A stretch of 64,000 bases of DNA from Thalassotalea sp. HSM 43 (GCF_004752005.1 NZ_CP038493.1:1388302-1452301); one strand, 5' to 3'. Counted from the first letter of the stretch, positions 22,839 through 32,414 are shown. Made by a program: numbers and translations. Notes: generated by a model from the letters alone, not told the origin.

Positions 22839-23702
22839 TTATTTAACTTTGAGGGATTCGATAATCTGCGCATCTAGCCAGTAAATATCTATATCTCCGT
22901 TATCATCGATGACTCGATTAAAGAGAATGTACTTGCCGTCAGGGGTGACACTCGCAAAGAAGTCATCTTTGTCGGAATTTATCGCTTCGCCCATATTGAT
23001 CGCCGGTCCCCAAGAGCCATCCTGTTGCCGATAACTGATATAAAGGTCAGAGCCACCGTAACCACCTTCTAGCTCACTATCCCAAATAAGGTAGCTTTCA
23101 TCAGCAGCAATAAAAGGGTGGGCAGTCCATTTTCCGCCGTTTATCTGTGTACCAAGAGGCTTTGGCTCTTCACGTTTGCCATCGATTAATCGTGCATAAC
23201 GCAGCACGCCATTACCGTCTTTCGTCGCTTCATCAAACACATAGGTGCCTTTAGAAGAAGCCGATAAACGCATAATATGCCAATCTTTACGGTCAATCAT
23301 CGCGCCAAGGCTTTTACGTTCAGACCAGCCATCGCCGATACGTTCTTTGTAGCCTTTTGCCATATACATCAGGTTGCCGTCAGGTGAAAATACGATTTCG
23401 CCGTTTCGAGCAAACTCGATATATTTCTGCCAAATGTTGTTTTCCATTCGATAGCCGGTAACCGTGGCGCTGTCTCGATTAGAGGTGTAATAAAATTCCT
23501 TCATACCGGGTGCAAAAACCCCCTCAAGCTGCCAGCCTGATTTGGATATAATGCCCGGTGCAAAAGGCTCCGCAATGCTGCCCGGAGGCGTTTGCCCCAT
23601 ATAGGGGCCTTTTAAGACTGGCAATGTCTCTTGACCATAACTCTTGCTGATCAGGGCAAGTACCCACATCAATATCACAAGCACAACATAGATATGTTTC
23701 AT
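22839..23702 (-). CDS. exported PD40/TolB-like beta-propeller protein
   Basis: The start ATG 23700-23702 (MKHIYVVLVILMWVLALISKSYG) is backed by an AAGGAGG ribosome site and gives a signal peptide. The 287-residue product contains repeats of the PD40 type, such as FSPDGNLMYMAKGY, DESYLIWDSELEGGYGGSDL and SVTPDGKYILFNR, which build a beta-propeller. Its start overlaps the stop of the upstream esterase gene by one base (TAATG). The pair is divergent from a winged-helix regulator that itself has a PD40 propeller. The function is unknown; it may be a ligand-binding or sensor partner of the esterase. Confidence 0.75.
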   Translation of the reverse strand: MKHIYVVLVILMWVLALISKSYGQETLPVLKGPYMGQTPPGSIAEPFAPGIISKSGWQLEGVFAPGMKEFYYTSNRDSATVTGYRMENNIWQKYIEFARNGEIVFSPDGNLMYMAKGYKERIGDGWSERKSLGAMIDRKDWHIMRLSASSKGTYVFDEATKDGNGVLRYARLIDGKREEPKPLGTQINGGKWTAHPFIAADESYLIWDSELEGGYGGSDLYISYRQQDGSWGPAINMGEAINSDKDDFFASVTPDGKYILFNRVIDDNGDIDIYWLDAQIIESLKVK

Positions 23703-24565
23703 TATTTTCCTCCTTGCGACGGTAAATTCGCTAACCAAGTGATTCCGCGCACTCCCGTCATTGGGAATGCCGATTGATGGCTACCTTCAATGACTGTGCG
23801 TTGCACCGTTAAATTCTCATGCTTGCTATGTTTTAAGGTGCTAATGAATTCCTCGGCATGGGCACCTAATTCAGTTTCCAAACTGCCATAGGTTATAAAC
23901 ACATTGGCACTGAGATCGTTATGATTTAATGCCGACTTGGCGCCAAGTGCGCTTAGATAGGGAACATCCCCTTTAAGATCAGGACTGCCAAGAATGTAGT
24001 TTTTAAAGGTTTGAGGTTCAGCCATTAAGATATACGCACCAAATAAGCCGCCTAATGAATAGCCAAAATAAGAACGATTGTCAGGATCGGTGCGATAGCG
24101 TTTTTCTATGGTGCTAATGACATCATTGCGAATAAAGGCTAAATGATTGCTGGCCTGTCCGAATTGGTATTTGGCCTGATGCTCTGGGTTAGTCGATTTA
24201 TTTACCGAATAATCTCGTAACCTGCTGATGTGTTCCCCATGCTTCTTTAGCTCTTGATTTATATCTTTTTGCCAGGAAATGCCAACCAAAATGACATCTT
24301 CCATAATATATTCAGAAGCCGCAGATAGTAGTTCAACATGCCAAATTCCATCGGTGTAATAAATAACCGGGTAAGTCTTATCTTTATTCTCTGAGTATCC
24401 TTCTGGCAATTTAATGTACAGTTCATACTGTTTGTCAGATTGACTATCTTCGATGGCAACGACTTGGATTTTTGTTAACGTTAAATTGTTTGATTCCCCC
24501 CCATTAAGAACCAAGAAAGGCTGTAAAAACAGACCGACTACTACGAGGGCTTTGCTTATATTCAT
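23702..24565 (-). CDS. exported esterase, alpha/beta-hydrolase (Fes/IroE-like fold)
   Basis: The chosen ATG start (24563-24565) gives a hydrophobic leader MNISKALVVVGLFLQPFLV; a GTG four codons upstream is the alternative. The 287-residue protein has a nucleophile elbow GYSLGGLFGAYIL near residue 153 and a likely catalytic histidine in EGSHQSAFP near the C-terminus. The segment YPVIYYTDG is typical of the PF00756 esterase family, which includes siderophore esterases and antigen-85-like enzymes. It is the first gene of a two-gene operon with the beta-propeller gene. The substrate is not predictable. Confidence 0.82.
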   Translation of the reverse strand: MNISKALVVVGLFLQPFLVLNGGESNNLTLTKIQVVAIEDSQSDKQYELYIKLPEGYSENKDKTYPVIYYTDGIWHVELLSAASEYIMEDVILVGISWQKDINQELKKHGEHISRLRDYSVNKSTNPEHQAKYQFGQASNHLAFIRNDVISTIEKRYRTDPDNRSYFGYSLGGLFGAYILMAEPQTFKNYILGSPDLKGDVPYLSALGAKSALNHNDLSANVFITYGSLETELGAHAEEFISTLKHSKHENLTVQRTVIEGSHQSAFPMTGVRGITWLANLPSQGGK

Positions 24566-24668
24566 GTAATTACTCACTCATAAATCGCTGAACTGCGTGT
24601 TAGCTTCAGCGTATAGTTCAAGGTGATATGTAATTTATCGAAATGAAAAGTAAAACACTTGACGTTCA

Positions 24669-24700
24669 GCTGATTTTTCGATGACGGCAGGCTGATTTTT
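24669..24700. repeat. 22-bp spaced direct repeat GCTGATTTTT
   Basis: The 10-mer GCTGATTTTT occurs at 24669-24678 and again at 24691-24700. The spacing is 22 bases, twice the 11-bp period of the adjacent repeat array. It lies in the divergent promoter region and may be part of the same regulatory site. Confidence 0.5.
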
Positions 24701-24711
24701 ATAATTTCACT

Positions 24712-24744
24712 AGTTATCAGAGAGTTATTAGAGAGTTATCAGGC
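24712..24744. promoter_or_regulatory. three tandem 11-bp direct repeats, candidate winged-helix regulator site
   Basis: The three units AGTTATCAGAG, AGTTATTAGAG and AGTTATCAGGC follow each other without gaps (24712-24722, 24723-24733, 24734-24744). OmpR/PhoB-class winged-helix proteins bind direct repeats spaced by about one helical turn. The array lies between the divergent winged-helix gene (24843, +) and the esterase operon (24565, -). Regulation of one or both is inferred. Confidence 0.6.
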
Positions 24745-24842
24745 GGTTAAAAGTCAGGTATAGCAACAATCAGGCTTTATGCTAAGATGCTAGATCTTAA
24801 ATGACTTGTGAACGCTAATTATAAAAATGGAATTGCACAGAC

Positions 24843-27023
24843 ATGACTGAACAGTATTGGGTAGGCGATTTTTTTATCGATATAACTCGAAATCAAATTA
24901 CCCAGAAAACACAATCTCAGAAAATTCCACCGAAAGCGCTGGCTGTTTTAACCTGCTTAGCTAAAAATGCCAATAATGTCGTCAGCCATGATGAAATCCT
25001 TTCGCAGGTTTGGCCTGATACAGTGGTAACCCCCAATACCCTGCAAAGAAGTATCGCCCAATTAAGAAAAGCATTAGGTGAACACAGTCAGTCATATATT
25101 AAAACACATGCCAAACAAGGTTATAGCCTTGAAGTCGAAGTAAGATGGCAAGCTAAATTAGAAGACGCAGCGACAATTGACGCTGTTACTAATGATGCCC
25201 TTGCTTCTGACACAATTGACAAAGAGGTTGTTAGCACCGACCCAATCGCTAAAAACAAGGAGACTGAATCCGCAACGGTCAAGCAACCAAGCAAAAACAC
25301 CCGTCTAATTGCGCCTCTGCTTGCGTTGGCTGTTTTAGCTGTCGTTGCTTTTAATGTCTTGATGCCGTCGCCATTGAACCTCGAGATTGCGGAATTTAAT
25401 TCACTGACCGCAACAGACGATAAAGAATACAGCGGAATCTACACCCCAGACGGCAAATACGTGGTGTTTCAACGCTACTCAGAAAAGGTCTGTCGTAACA
25501 ATAATATTTGGGCAAAAAACACCAAAACTAAGCAAGAGTTTCAACTCACTAAAAACATGGGGTCATACGGCAGTCATAGTTTTTCAAAAGATGGAAAAAC
25601 CTTAGTATTCATTGATTCTAATGATTGCGATACACCGATAAACCAAAAGCAATGTTATAAGCTAATGAGTTTGGATTTTGAACGAGCCCTTAAGCAACCA
25701 CAATCACCAAGCGTGTTAGTCGAGTGTAAAAACTCACGCATCGCCAGACCAAAGTGGCTGGATAACAATAACATTGCCCTAGTACAAGAGTTTTCAAATC
25801 GTTGGAAGCTAACCAGCTATTCAGTCAAAGAAAACAAAAGTAGCGTCATATATGAGCTCGAAGAAGGCAACATTGTCTACTTTGACTACTCACCTAAAGA
25901 TGATCTTATTGCATTGACTCGCATCCATAGTGATGGCCAACAATATCTAGATATGCTTAAACCTGACGGTGAGCGTTTATCCAGTCATCAAATTGAATTA
26001 CCTAAAGAAATACCGGGCAACCGATTTATTTATCCGAATTTTACCCCGTACCCGTCACTACTTATATTCAGCACCGGTAGACAACTGTTTACCCTGTCTT
26101 ATGACGGCAAAATTTCCAATATCAGTTTGCCTCTCAATGAACCGATAAGCTCACCTATATTTCACCCTACAGAGAGCAGAATGTTGGTGATTAAGGGTCA
26201 CTACGATAGTGATATCGCGATGATGCCGCTATCACAAATGACGCAGCTTGAAAGCGCTCAAAACCTCAGTCAATTAAGCAACACTTATTCAATCATGGAG
26301 CGTTCGATACAAAGAGAAGACAACGCGCAATTTCAACCCGGTGGCGAGTTGATTGCCTACCAATCGAATCGTTCGGGTCGCAATCAACTGTGGGTCACCA
26401 ATAACGACAAAGCACTGCAAATATCGAACTTTCCATTAGATACGTTTATATATGAGATGGATTGGGCAGCTGATGGCAAAAGCATGCTGATTAACGCTAA
26501 CAAAGAACTGACCCGCTTATATCTCGACTCACATGCCGAAACCATTGCTTTTGCTTTCCCTATTGAGAAACTGTTTCAATGGCATAGCGAAGATAACACC
26601 GCATTAGTGCTTGCACGTATTAATGGTGTATTAAAATTTGCTGAACTCGATTTGAACAACGCCGAATATAAAATAATGAATGACAAAAAAGTCACTTGGG
26701 CTGGCAAGAGTGAAGATGGCCGCTTGATATACACCGATCAAATGGAGCAATTTTGGCAGTCCGGCCCGGTTGAAGACCAACGCATTGAAGCTCTGGTTAC
26801 TCAAGGTAGCGACAACAACTTCATCATCAAAGACAATGTTATTTATGGTATCAATGCAGACTTTCAACTGTGGTCTTACGCTCTTGATGATAAGACATTT
26901 AACATCATCGGCAATATGCCTGAGAAGCTAGATTATATTACCGACATCAACCAGACAGACATTTTGCTGACCATGCGCATTGCCGCTAAAAAAGAAGTGG
27001 CAGAAATCATATTGGCTAATTAA
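24843..27023 (+). CDS. membrane-anchored winged-helix regulator with periplasmic PD40 propeller (CadC/ToxR-like)
   Basis: Residues 1-100 form an OmpR/PhoB-type winged-helix domain (VSHDEILSQVWPDTVVTPNTLQRSIAQLRKALGE). A linker of about 50 residues leads to one transmembrane helix (LIAPLLALAVLAVVAFNVLM, about 152-171). The remaining 550 residues are probably periplasmic and have PD40-type blades such as YTPDGKYVVFQRYS, FSKDGKTLVFID and FQPGGELIAYQSNRSG. One-component regulators of this layout bind DNA directly from the membrane. The neighbouring divergent esterase-propeller pair is the likely target. The signal sensed is unknown. Confidence 0.87.
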   Translation: MTEQYWVGDFFIDITRNQITQKTQSQKIPPKALAVLTCLAKNANNVVSHDEILSQVWPDTVVTPNTLQRSIAQLRKALGEHSQSYIKTHAKQGYSLEVEVRWQAKLEDAATIDAVTNDALASDTIDKEVVSTDPIAKNKETESATVKQPSKNTRLIAPLLALAVLAVVAFNVLMPSPLNLEIAEFNSLTATDDKEYSGIYTPDGKYVVFQRYSEKVCRNNNIWAKNTKTKQEFQLTKNMGSYGSHSFSKDGKTLVFIDSNDCDTPINQKQCYKLMSLDFERALKQPQSPSVLVECKNSRIARPKWLDNNNIALVQEFSNRWKLTSYSVKENKSSVIYELEEGNIVYFDYSPKDDLIALTRIHSDGQQYLDMLKPDGERLSSHQIELPKEIPGNRFIYPNFTPYPSLLIFSTGRQLFTLSYDGKISNISLPLNEPISSPIFHPTESRMLVIKGHYDSDIAMMPLSQMTQLESAQNLSQLSNTYSIMERSIQREDNAQFQPGGELIAYQSNRSGRNQLWVTNNDKALQISNFPLDTFIYEMDWAADGKSMLINANKELTRLYLDSHAETIAFAFPIEKLFQWHSEDNTALVLARINGVLKFAELDLNNAEYKIMNDKKVTWAGKSEDGRLIYTDQMEQFWQSGPVEDQRIEALVTQGSDNNFIIKDNVIYGINADFQLWSYALDDKTFNIIGNMPEKLDYITDINQTDILLTMRIAAKKEVAEIILAN

Positions 27024-27060
27024 TTAGCACGTCATTGCGATGAACAACGCGACTTGTATC

Positions 27061-27096
27061 AAGTTCGAAGTGACTTTGAAGGGCTGTTTTGTGCCA
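27061..27096. repeat. dispersed repeat, copy 1 of 2 in window
   Basis: This 36-bp sequence, starting AAGTTCGAAGTGA, matches 47120-47155 with three mismatches by eye. Both copies are non-coding and lie downstream of a tuf gene. Confidence 0.75.
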
Positions 27097-27163
27097 TAAC
27101 CTGACAGTCGCTAACGCCTCGTTAAGAGTCAAAAAATTGTTGGCTCAAATGTTGAACGGAGTG

Positions 27164-27183
27164 AAAACAGCCAACTGTTTTTT
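27164..27183 (+). terminator. possible terminator after the winged-helix regulator
   Basis: A 7-bp stem AAAACAG/CTGTTTT with loop CCAA is followed by further Ts on the plus strand. It lies 141 bases after the regulator stop codon, so the link is uncertain. Confidence 0.5.
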
Positions 27184-27212
27184 GTCCTTTTAAACGACTT
27201 GTTAGCTTTTTA

Positions 27213-27758
27213 TTACTCACAAGCTTCAAGCACTCTTTTATGAGCTACATCAACCGCGAACCAACATGAACAATCTTCTTTTTCAGGGAGACTGTTTGAC
27301 GATACAACATAATGAAGGCTTAACTCTTTATCTTTAGGGAATTTTTCGATGTTTATTTCAAAACCGTTACTCCCCATCGTTATAGGCGATTGAGATAAAT
27401 ATTTCGATCCTAAGCGTGAACCAAGCCATTCCCCATCTTCCGTCCCAATTAAAAGAAGCTGATTATCTTTTTCCCACTCCCAAGCATCTAGACCTTGCCC
27501 TGTGCAAGAACCATTGTCTTCGATTGAATTATTCCACGTGAAGTAAAAATTCAAATCATGTATTTCTGTACTTGAGTTCACTCGAAAGAGAACAGCAATA
27601 CTTTCTTCAACTTCCATTCCTTCAGGTAACATTGGTTCGATCTTGGCTGAAACAATTTTTCCATTAGATAAATCGCCATTTTTAGCAGTAACTCCAAAAG
27701 TTAACTCACCAAAAATGGTTTTAAGAACTAGTTCATTCTGACTCAAAATACATACCAT
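27213..27758 (-). CDS. hypothetical protein, 181 aa
   Basis: I do not recognise this protein. It has no signal peptide and no membrane helix, and is acidic with mixed beta-type sequence. It has cysteines at SCTGQG and in DCSCWFAVD near the C-terminus. The ATG at 27756-27758 has no strong ribosome site. The base composition is more AT-rich than the surrounding housekeeping genes, and it sits next to dispersed repeats, which hints at accessory DNA. The open frame covers the whole interval and lacks a competing frame. Its role is unknown. Confidence 0.55.
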   Translation of the reverse strand: MVCILSQNELVLKTIFGELTFGVTAKNGDLSNGKIVSAKIEPMLPEGMEVEESIAVLFRVNSSTEIHDLNFYFTWNNSIEDNGSCTGQGLDAWEWEKDNQLLLIGTEDGEWLGSRLGSKYLSQSPITMGSNGFEINIEKFPKDKELSLHYVVSSNSLPEKEDCSCWFAVDVAHKRVLEACE

Positions 27759-27930
27759 GCAGATTTAAAAGCTAACAGCTTTAAGAAGAAGAAAATATTT
27801 GCATTTGCTGTGTAAAATGCAGATATCTATTCGATAGTGTATGTCGCCTAATCGCTCATACAGACATCAACCTTTCCAAATAGTTAACGTCAATCCAGTT
27901 CCGATTTCAGTCCTTTAGCAATTAAAAGCT

Positions 27931-28302
27931 TTATGATCGATCCATTTGAAAATCTCGGTATAGTGCGCAAATAGCTGACGCCGTGAGCGCACATATAAAC
28001 AAGTTAAAGAATAAAGAACTCAAATCTTCTATAAAGAAAACACTATCAACCAGCGCACAAATTAAAATAGCCAGCATTTCTGCACTTGCTAAGTAATATG
28101 CCCAGCTTTTTTTCTGTTGTAATCCACGGGTAATACAGACATTTATAACGATCAAAGTGATAGAAATTGGCGTTGCTATATAAAAATACTGAATCGTTAA
28201 TTGTTCGGTTACTAAACCTATAACCCCTAGGATATGGGCAATCGCAACCACCAGCGCAGTTAATAATGTAAATAAATTAAATCCAAATACTATATTTGTC
28301 AT
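27931..28302 (-). CDS. small hypothetical membrane protein, 123 aa
   Basis: Four hydrophobic helices are visible, at about residues 5-30, 38-60, 65-85 and 93-115, with a charged C-terminus (YRDFQMDRS). I do not recognise the family. The ATG at 28300-28302 is plausible. It lies between the 181-residue hypothetical gene and the duplicated tuf2 terminators. A copy of a short sequence shared with both tuf 3' flanks (AACCTTTCC-N5-AGTTAACGTCAA) sits just downstream near 27870-27892. Confidence 0.55.
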   Translation of the reverse strand: MTNIVFGFNLFTLLTALVVAIAHILGVIGLVTEQLTIQYFYIATPISITLIVINVCITRGLQQKKSWAYYLASAEMLAILICALVDSVFFIEDLSSLFFNLFICALTASAICALYRDFQMDRS

Positions 28303-28460
28303 CCTTGATACCTTTAATTGAATCGTTCGAGATTTGCAGACACAAATTAGTTGTAAAATCTGAAAACGAGCTTTTAAGAAAAGCGCTTGAACGACTGTAG
28401 ATAGATTACAGTAAACTTTAACCTTTCCAGATAGTTAACGTCAATTTTGTATTAATCGCT

Positions 28461-28524
28461 CAAAAACAAAAAGAGCGCCGAAGCGCTCTTTTTTAAGGTT
28501 TGGTTTGTAACCAAATCAATCGAT
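28461..28524 (-). terminator. distal copy of the tuf2 terminator (64-bp repeat copy A)
   Basis: These 64 bases are identical by eye to 28708-28771 and to 47972-48035. They contain the stem AAGAGCGC / GCGCTCTT followed by a T-run on the minus strand (A-run on the plus strand), plus the sequence that normally joins the terminator to the tuf stop codon. No tuf coding sequence adjoins this copy. Confidence 0.85.
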
Positions 28525-28637
28525 GACCACCACGGATGGTGGAAATACAATTCATGCAGGAATCAAATCCCAATTGGCGACAATTATATTCTGAGATTAT
28601 TTAATGCCGTTTTAAAGAGTCACTGCTTGCATCAGGA

Positions 28638-28665
28638 GGTTGCGGCTTTCGCCGCAATGACGGTG
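28638..28665. repeat. solo palindromic repeat, same family as the GIY-YIG flanks
   Basis: This 28-bp sequence contains the hairpin TTGCGGC-TTTC-GCCGCAA and continues ATGACGGTG. It differs at one base from 47701-47728. It lies between the two tuf2 terminator copies. Confidence 0.8.
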
Positions 28666-28707
28666 CTTATTTTCGAGTAGGTTTTGGTCCCCAGTTCGGT
28701 CTGGCCC

Positions 28708-28771
28708 CAAAAACAAAAAGAGCGCCGAAGCGCTCTTTTTTAAGGTTTGGTTTGTAACCAAATCAATCGAT
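28708..28771 (-). terminator. proximal tuf2 terminator (64-bp repeat copy B)
   Basis: This copy ends one base before the tuf2 stop codon. The GC-rich stem AGAGCGC/GCGCTCT with a poly-T tail on the minus strand is a strong intrinsic terminator. A second, weaker pairing TTTGGTT/AACCAAA lies between it and the stop codon. Confidence 0.88.
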
Positions 28772-28772
28772 A

Positions 28773-29957
28773 TTAGTCGATGATTTTAGATACAACACCA
28801 GCACCTACTGTACGGCCACCTTCACGGATAGCGAAGCGTAAACCTTCGTCCATCGCGATTGGGTTGATAAGCTCAACAACAAACTTCAAGTTGTCGCCTG
28901 GCATTACCATTTCTACACCTTCTGGAAGCTCTACTGCACCAGTGATGTCTGTCGTACGGAAGTAAAACTGTGGACGGTAACCTTTAAAGAATGGTGTGTG
29001 ACGACCACCTTCATCTTTGGTTAGTACGTATACTTCTGATTCGAACTTCGTGTGAGGAGTGATTGAACCTGGCTTAGCAAGTACTTGACCACGTTGAACT
29101 TCATCACGCTTAGTACCACGTAGAAGAACACCACAGTTCTCACCAGCACGACCTTCGTCTAGAAGCTTACGGAACATCTCTACACCAGTACAAGTCGTAG
29201 TTGTAGTATCTTTGATACCAACGATTTCTACATCTTCACCAACTTTGATGATACCGCGCTCAACACGACCAGTAACAACAGTACCACGACCTTGGATTGA
29301 GAATACATCTTCGATTGGAAGAATGAAGTCACCGTCAATCGCACGCTCTGGCTCTGGAATGTAAGTGTCTAGTGCTTCTGCAAGTTCTAGTACTTTCGCT
29401 TCCCAATTCGCTTCACCGTTCAATGCACCTAGTGCTGAACCTTGGATAACTGGTAGGTCATCACCTGGGAAGTCATATTCTGAAAGAAGTTCACGAACTT
29501 CCATCTCTACTAGCTCAAGTAGCTCTTCGTCATCAACCATGTCACATTTGTTCATGAATACGATGATGAAAGGTACACCAACCTGACGTGAAAGAAGGAT
29601 GTGCTCACGTGTTTGTGGCATTGGACCATCTGTCGCTGCAACTACTAGAATCGCGCCGTCCATTTGTGCCGCACCTGTGATCATGTTTTTAACGTAATCG
29701 GCGTGACCAGGACAGTCTACGTGTGCGTAGTGACGAGTCTCTGTATCGTACTCAATGTGAGAAGTGTTGATTGTGATACCACGCTCACGCTCTTCTGGAG
29801 CGTTATCGATTTGAGCGAAATCACGTACTTCACCACCGTGAGTTTTAGTTAGAACTGCAGAAATCGCAGCAGTTAGAGTTGTTTTACCGTGGTCAACGTG
29901 ACCGATAGTACCAACGTTAACGTGCGGTTTCGAACGTTCAAATTTTTCTTTAGCCAT
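28773..29957 (-). CDS. tuf: elongation factor Tu, second copy
   Basis: EF-Tu delivers aminoacyl-tRNA to the ribosome. The 394-residue product has all GTPase motifs: GHVDHGKT (19-26), DCPGH (81-85) and NKCD (136-139). It differs from the copy at 48037-49221 at one residue by eye (Asp250 here, Glu250 there). About eleven nucleotide differences are visible, three of them clustered at codons 250-254. It is alone in its transcription unit, divergent from fusA2, with its own promoter and duplicated terminators. A location beside fusA2 rather than tRNA genes or secE is unusual. Confidence 0.97.
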   Translation of the reverse strand: MAKEKFERSKPHVNVGTIGHVDHGKTTLTAAISAVLTKTHGGEVRDFAQIDNAPEERERGITINTSHIEYDTETRHYAHVDCPGHADYVKNMITGAAQMDGAILVVAATDGPMPQTREHILLSRQVGVPFIIVFMNKCDMVDDEELLELVEMEVRELLSEYDFPGDDLPVIQGSALGALNGEANWEAKVLELAEALDTYIPEPERAIDGDFILPIEDVFSIQGRGTVVTGRVERGIIKVGEDVEIVGIKDTTTTTCTGVEMFRKLLDEGRAGENCGVLLRGTKRDEVQRGQVLAKPGSITPHTKFESEVYVLTKDEGGRHTPFFKGYRPQFYFRTTDITGAVELPEGVEMVMPGDNLKFVVELINPIAMDEGLRFAIREGGRTVGAGVVSKIID

Positions 29958-30099
29958 TTTCTATATACCTTAAAAGTTATAAACAAGCGGGCGGCAACCC
30001 GAGTTAACTGATTAATTATCGCTCAAAAACAGCAAAATTATTAGCCTAATTGCTATGTTTTTTTGTACAAAAACACAGCGAGCGAATTTTCAGGGGCAC

Positions 30100-30128
30100 A
30101 ATTTAGCAAACTGAAGGCTAGTTGTCTA
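30100..30128 (-). promoter_or_regulatory. probable tuf2 promoter
   Basis: On the minus strand a -35 box TAGACA (30123-30128) and a -10 box TAAATT (30100-30105) are separated by 17 bases. A GC-rich discriminator (GTGCCCC) follows, as in promoters under stringent control. The 5' untranslated region would be about 135 bases. Confidence 0.6.
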
Positions 30129-30252
30129 AACTTTATGCTTTTCTGAGAGGAAAAAAGCGAAAAAAAATGTAAATAATCTGTACACTGCATTATTTTACCG
30201 CTCAGTTGATTAATTTTTACCATTTTTTGGTGTTAGTTTGCTTTAACTGATG

Positions 30253-30258
30253 TATAAT
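30253..30258 (+). promoter_or_regulatory. -10 box of a fusA2 promoter
   Basis: A perfect TATAAT lies 49 bases before the fusA2 start codon and is followed by CCGCGC. No good -35 hexamer was found at 16-18 bases upstream, so only the -10 box is assigned. Confidence 0.55.
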
Positions 30259-30306
30259 CCGCGCAAAAATTTTTACGAAACGTTAATTTTAACATAGAGA
30301 ATTGTA

Positions 30307-32394
30307 ATGGCTGATTTATCAAAATACAGAAATATTGGTATTTTCGCTCACGTTGATGCTGGTAAGACAACAACAACTGAACGTATCCTTAAACTTACAG
30401 GTATGATCCACAAGATTGGTGAAGTACATGATGGTGAGTCAACTACTGACTTCATGGAACAAGAAGCTGAGCGTGGTATTACTATCCAGTCAGCGGCTGT
30501 TACTTGTGAGTGGAAAAAACATCGCTTTAACGTAATCGACACCCCAGGTCACGTTGACTTCACAGTTGAAGTTTATCGTTCTCTTAAAGTTCTTGACGGT
30601 GGTATCGGTGTATTCTGTGGTTCAGGTGGTGTAGAGCCGCAATCTGAAACCAACTGGCGTTACGCGAACGAATCGAAAGTTGCTCGTTTGATTTTCGTTA
30701 ACAAGCTAGACCGTCTAGGTGCTAACTTCTACCGCGTTAAAGAGCAAGTAGAAAACGTACTTGGTGCTCGCTCACTAGTTATGACTTTACCAATTGGTGA
30801 AGAAGATGATTTCGTTGGTGTAGTAGACGTATTATCTCAAAAAGCTTACATCTGGGATGATTCAGGCCAACCTGAAAAGTATGAAGTTACAGATATCCCT
30901 GCGGATATGGTTGATGATGCTGCTGCTTACCGTGAAGAGATGATCGAGACAGCTTTAGAAGCTGACGAAGACATGTTGATGGAATACCTTGAAGGTGAAC
31001 TAGACCCAACTGAAGAGCAAATCAAAGCGTGTATCCGTAAAGGTACTAACGAATTGATGTTCTTCCCTACATACTGTGGTTCAGCGTTCAAAAACAAAGG
31101 TATGCAACTTCTTCTTGATGCTGTTGTTGATTACTTACCTTCACCAACTGAAGTTCCACCTCAACCGTTAACTGACGAAGAAGGTGAACCAACTGGTCAA
31201 TTCGCACTAGTTGATGCAGAAGAGCCGTTCCGTGCTTTAGCGTTCAAAATTATGGATGACCGTTTCGGTGCCCTTACTTTCGTACGTGTATACTCTGGTA
31301 CTCTTAATAAAGGTGATACAGTTCTTAACTCATTCACGGGTAAAACAGAACGTATCGGCCGTATGGTTGAGATGCAAGCTGAAGATCGTACAGAATTAAC
31401 TTCTGCACAAGCTGGTGACATCCTAGCTATCGTTGGTATGAAGAACGTTCAAACTGGTCACACATTATGTGCTGTTAAAGAACCTTGTACTCTTGAAGCT
31501 ATGGTCTTCCCTGAGCCGGTAATCTCAATCGCTGTTGCCCCTAAAGATAAAGGTGGTGCAGAGAAGATGGGTATCGCTATCGGTAAAATGGTTGCAGAAG
31601 ATCCAACGTTCAAAGTTGAAACTGATGAAGATTCAGGCGAAACCATCCTACGTGGTATGGGTGAGCTTCACTTAGATATCAAAGTAGATATCCTTAAGCG
31701 TACTTACGGTGTTGACTTAGTTGTTGGTAAGCCACAAGTTGCATACCGTGAAACAATCACTCAAGAGATTGAAGATTCTTACACGCATAAGAAACAATCT
31801 GGTGGTTCAGGTCAGTTCGGTAAGATCGATTACCGCATCAAGCCAGGCGAGCCTAACTCAGGTTTCACTTTCTCTTCAACAGTTGTTGGTGGTAACGTTC
31901 CTAAGGAATTCTTCCCAGCAATCGAGAAGGGTTTCAAAGGCATGATGGACGAAGGTGTTCTAGCTGGTTTCCCTGTACTAGACGTTGAAGTTGAACTTTA
32001 CGATGGTGGTTTCCACGCAGTTGATTCATCAGCAGTAGCGTTCGAAATCGCAGCGAAAGGTGCATTCCGTCAATCAATCCCTAAGGCTGGTCCTCAACTA
32101 ATTGAGCCAATCATGAAGGTTGACGTATTCACTCCAGAAGATCACGTTGGTGACGTAATCGGTGACCTTAACCGTCGTCGTGGTATGATCAAAGACCAAG
32201 AAGCTGGTACAACTGGCGTTCGCATTAAAGCAGACGTTCCACTATCAGAAATGTTTGGTTACATCGGACACCTACGTACAATGACTTCAGGTCGTGGTCA
32301 ATTCTCTATGGAATTCAGCCACTACAACCAGTGTCCAGCTAACGTAGCTGAAACGGTTATCGCTGAAGTAAAAGAACGTAACGCTAAGAAGTAA
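30307..32394 (+). CDS. fusA2: second elongation factor G (EF-G2)
   Basis: The 695-residue protein is a complete EF-G with GTPase motifs AHVDAGKT (14-21), DTPGHVDF and NKLD. Its domain IV and V sequences ([26 protein letters not shown]) are distinct from the fusA product encoded at 49304-51409. Second EF-Gs occur in many Alteromonadales, vibrios and pseudomonads. In tested cases one copy specialises in translocation or ribosome recycling, but which applies here is unknown. It is monocistronic and divergent from tuf2. The 3' end is followed by a diverged copy of itself (32468-32575). Confidence 0.95.
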   Translation: MADLSKYRNIGIFAHVDAGKTTTTERILKLTGMIHKIGEVHDGESTTDFMEQEAERGITIQSAAVTCEWKKHRFNVIDTPGHVDFTVEVYRSLKVLDGGIGVFCGSGGVEPQSETNWRYANESKVARLIFVNKLDRLGANFYRVKEQVENVLGARSLVMTLPIGEEDDFVGVVDVLSQKAYIWDDSGQPEKYEVTDIPADMVDDAAAYREEMIETALEADEDMLMEYLEGELDPTEEQIKACIRKGTNELMFFPTYCGSAFKNKGMQLLLDAVVDYLPSPTEVPPQPLTDEEGEPTGQFALVDAEEPFRALAFKIMDDRFGALTFVRVYSGTLNKGDTVLNSFTGKTERIGRMVEMQAEDRTELTSAQAGDILAIVGMKNVQTGHTLCAVKEPCTLEAMVFPEPVISIAVAPKDKGGAEKMGIAIGKMVAEDPTFKVETDEDSGETILRGMGELHLDIKVDILKRTYGVDLVVGKPQVAYRETITQEIEDSYTHKKQSGGSGQFGKIDYRIKPGEPNSGFTFSSTVVGGNVPKEFFPAIEKGFKGMMDEGVLAGFPVLDVEVELYDGGFHAVDSSAVAFEIAAKGAFRQSIPKAGPQLIEPIMKVDVFTPEDHVGDVIGDLNRRRGMIKDQEAGTTGVRIKADVPLSEMFGYIGHLRTMTSGRGQFSMEFSHYNQCPANVAETVIAEVKERNAKK

Positions 32395-32414
32395 TATTAA
32401 CTTCTAACGTTATT

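Noticed and set aside
28780-29852. Plus-strand open frames opposite tuf2, recurring opposite tuf1 at 48044-49116
   Set aside because: They are identical shadow frames of a highly biased gene, with no ribosome sites and serine-rich nonsense sequence.
30227-30258. Full -35/-10 promoter for fusA2 using TTGGTG
   Set aside because: The spacer would be 20 bases, too long for a standard sigma70 promoter, so only the -10 box was kept.
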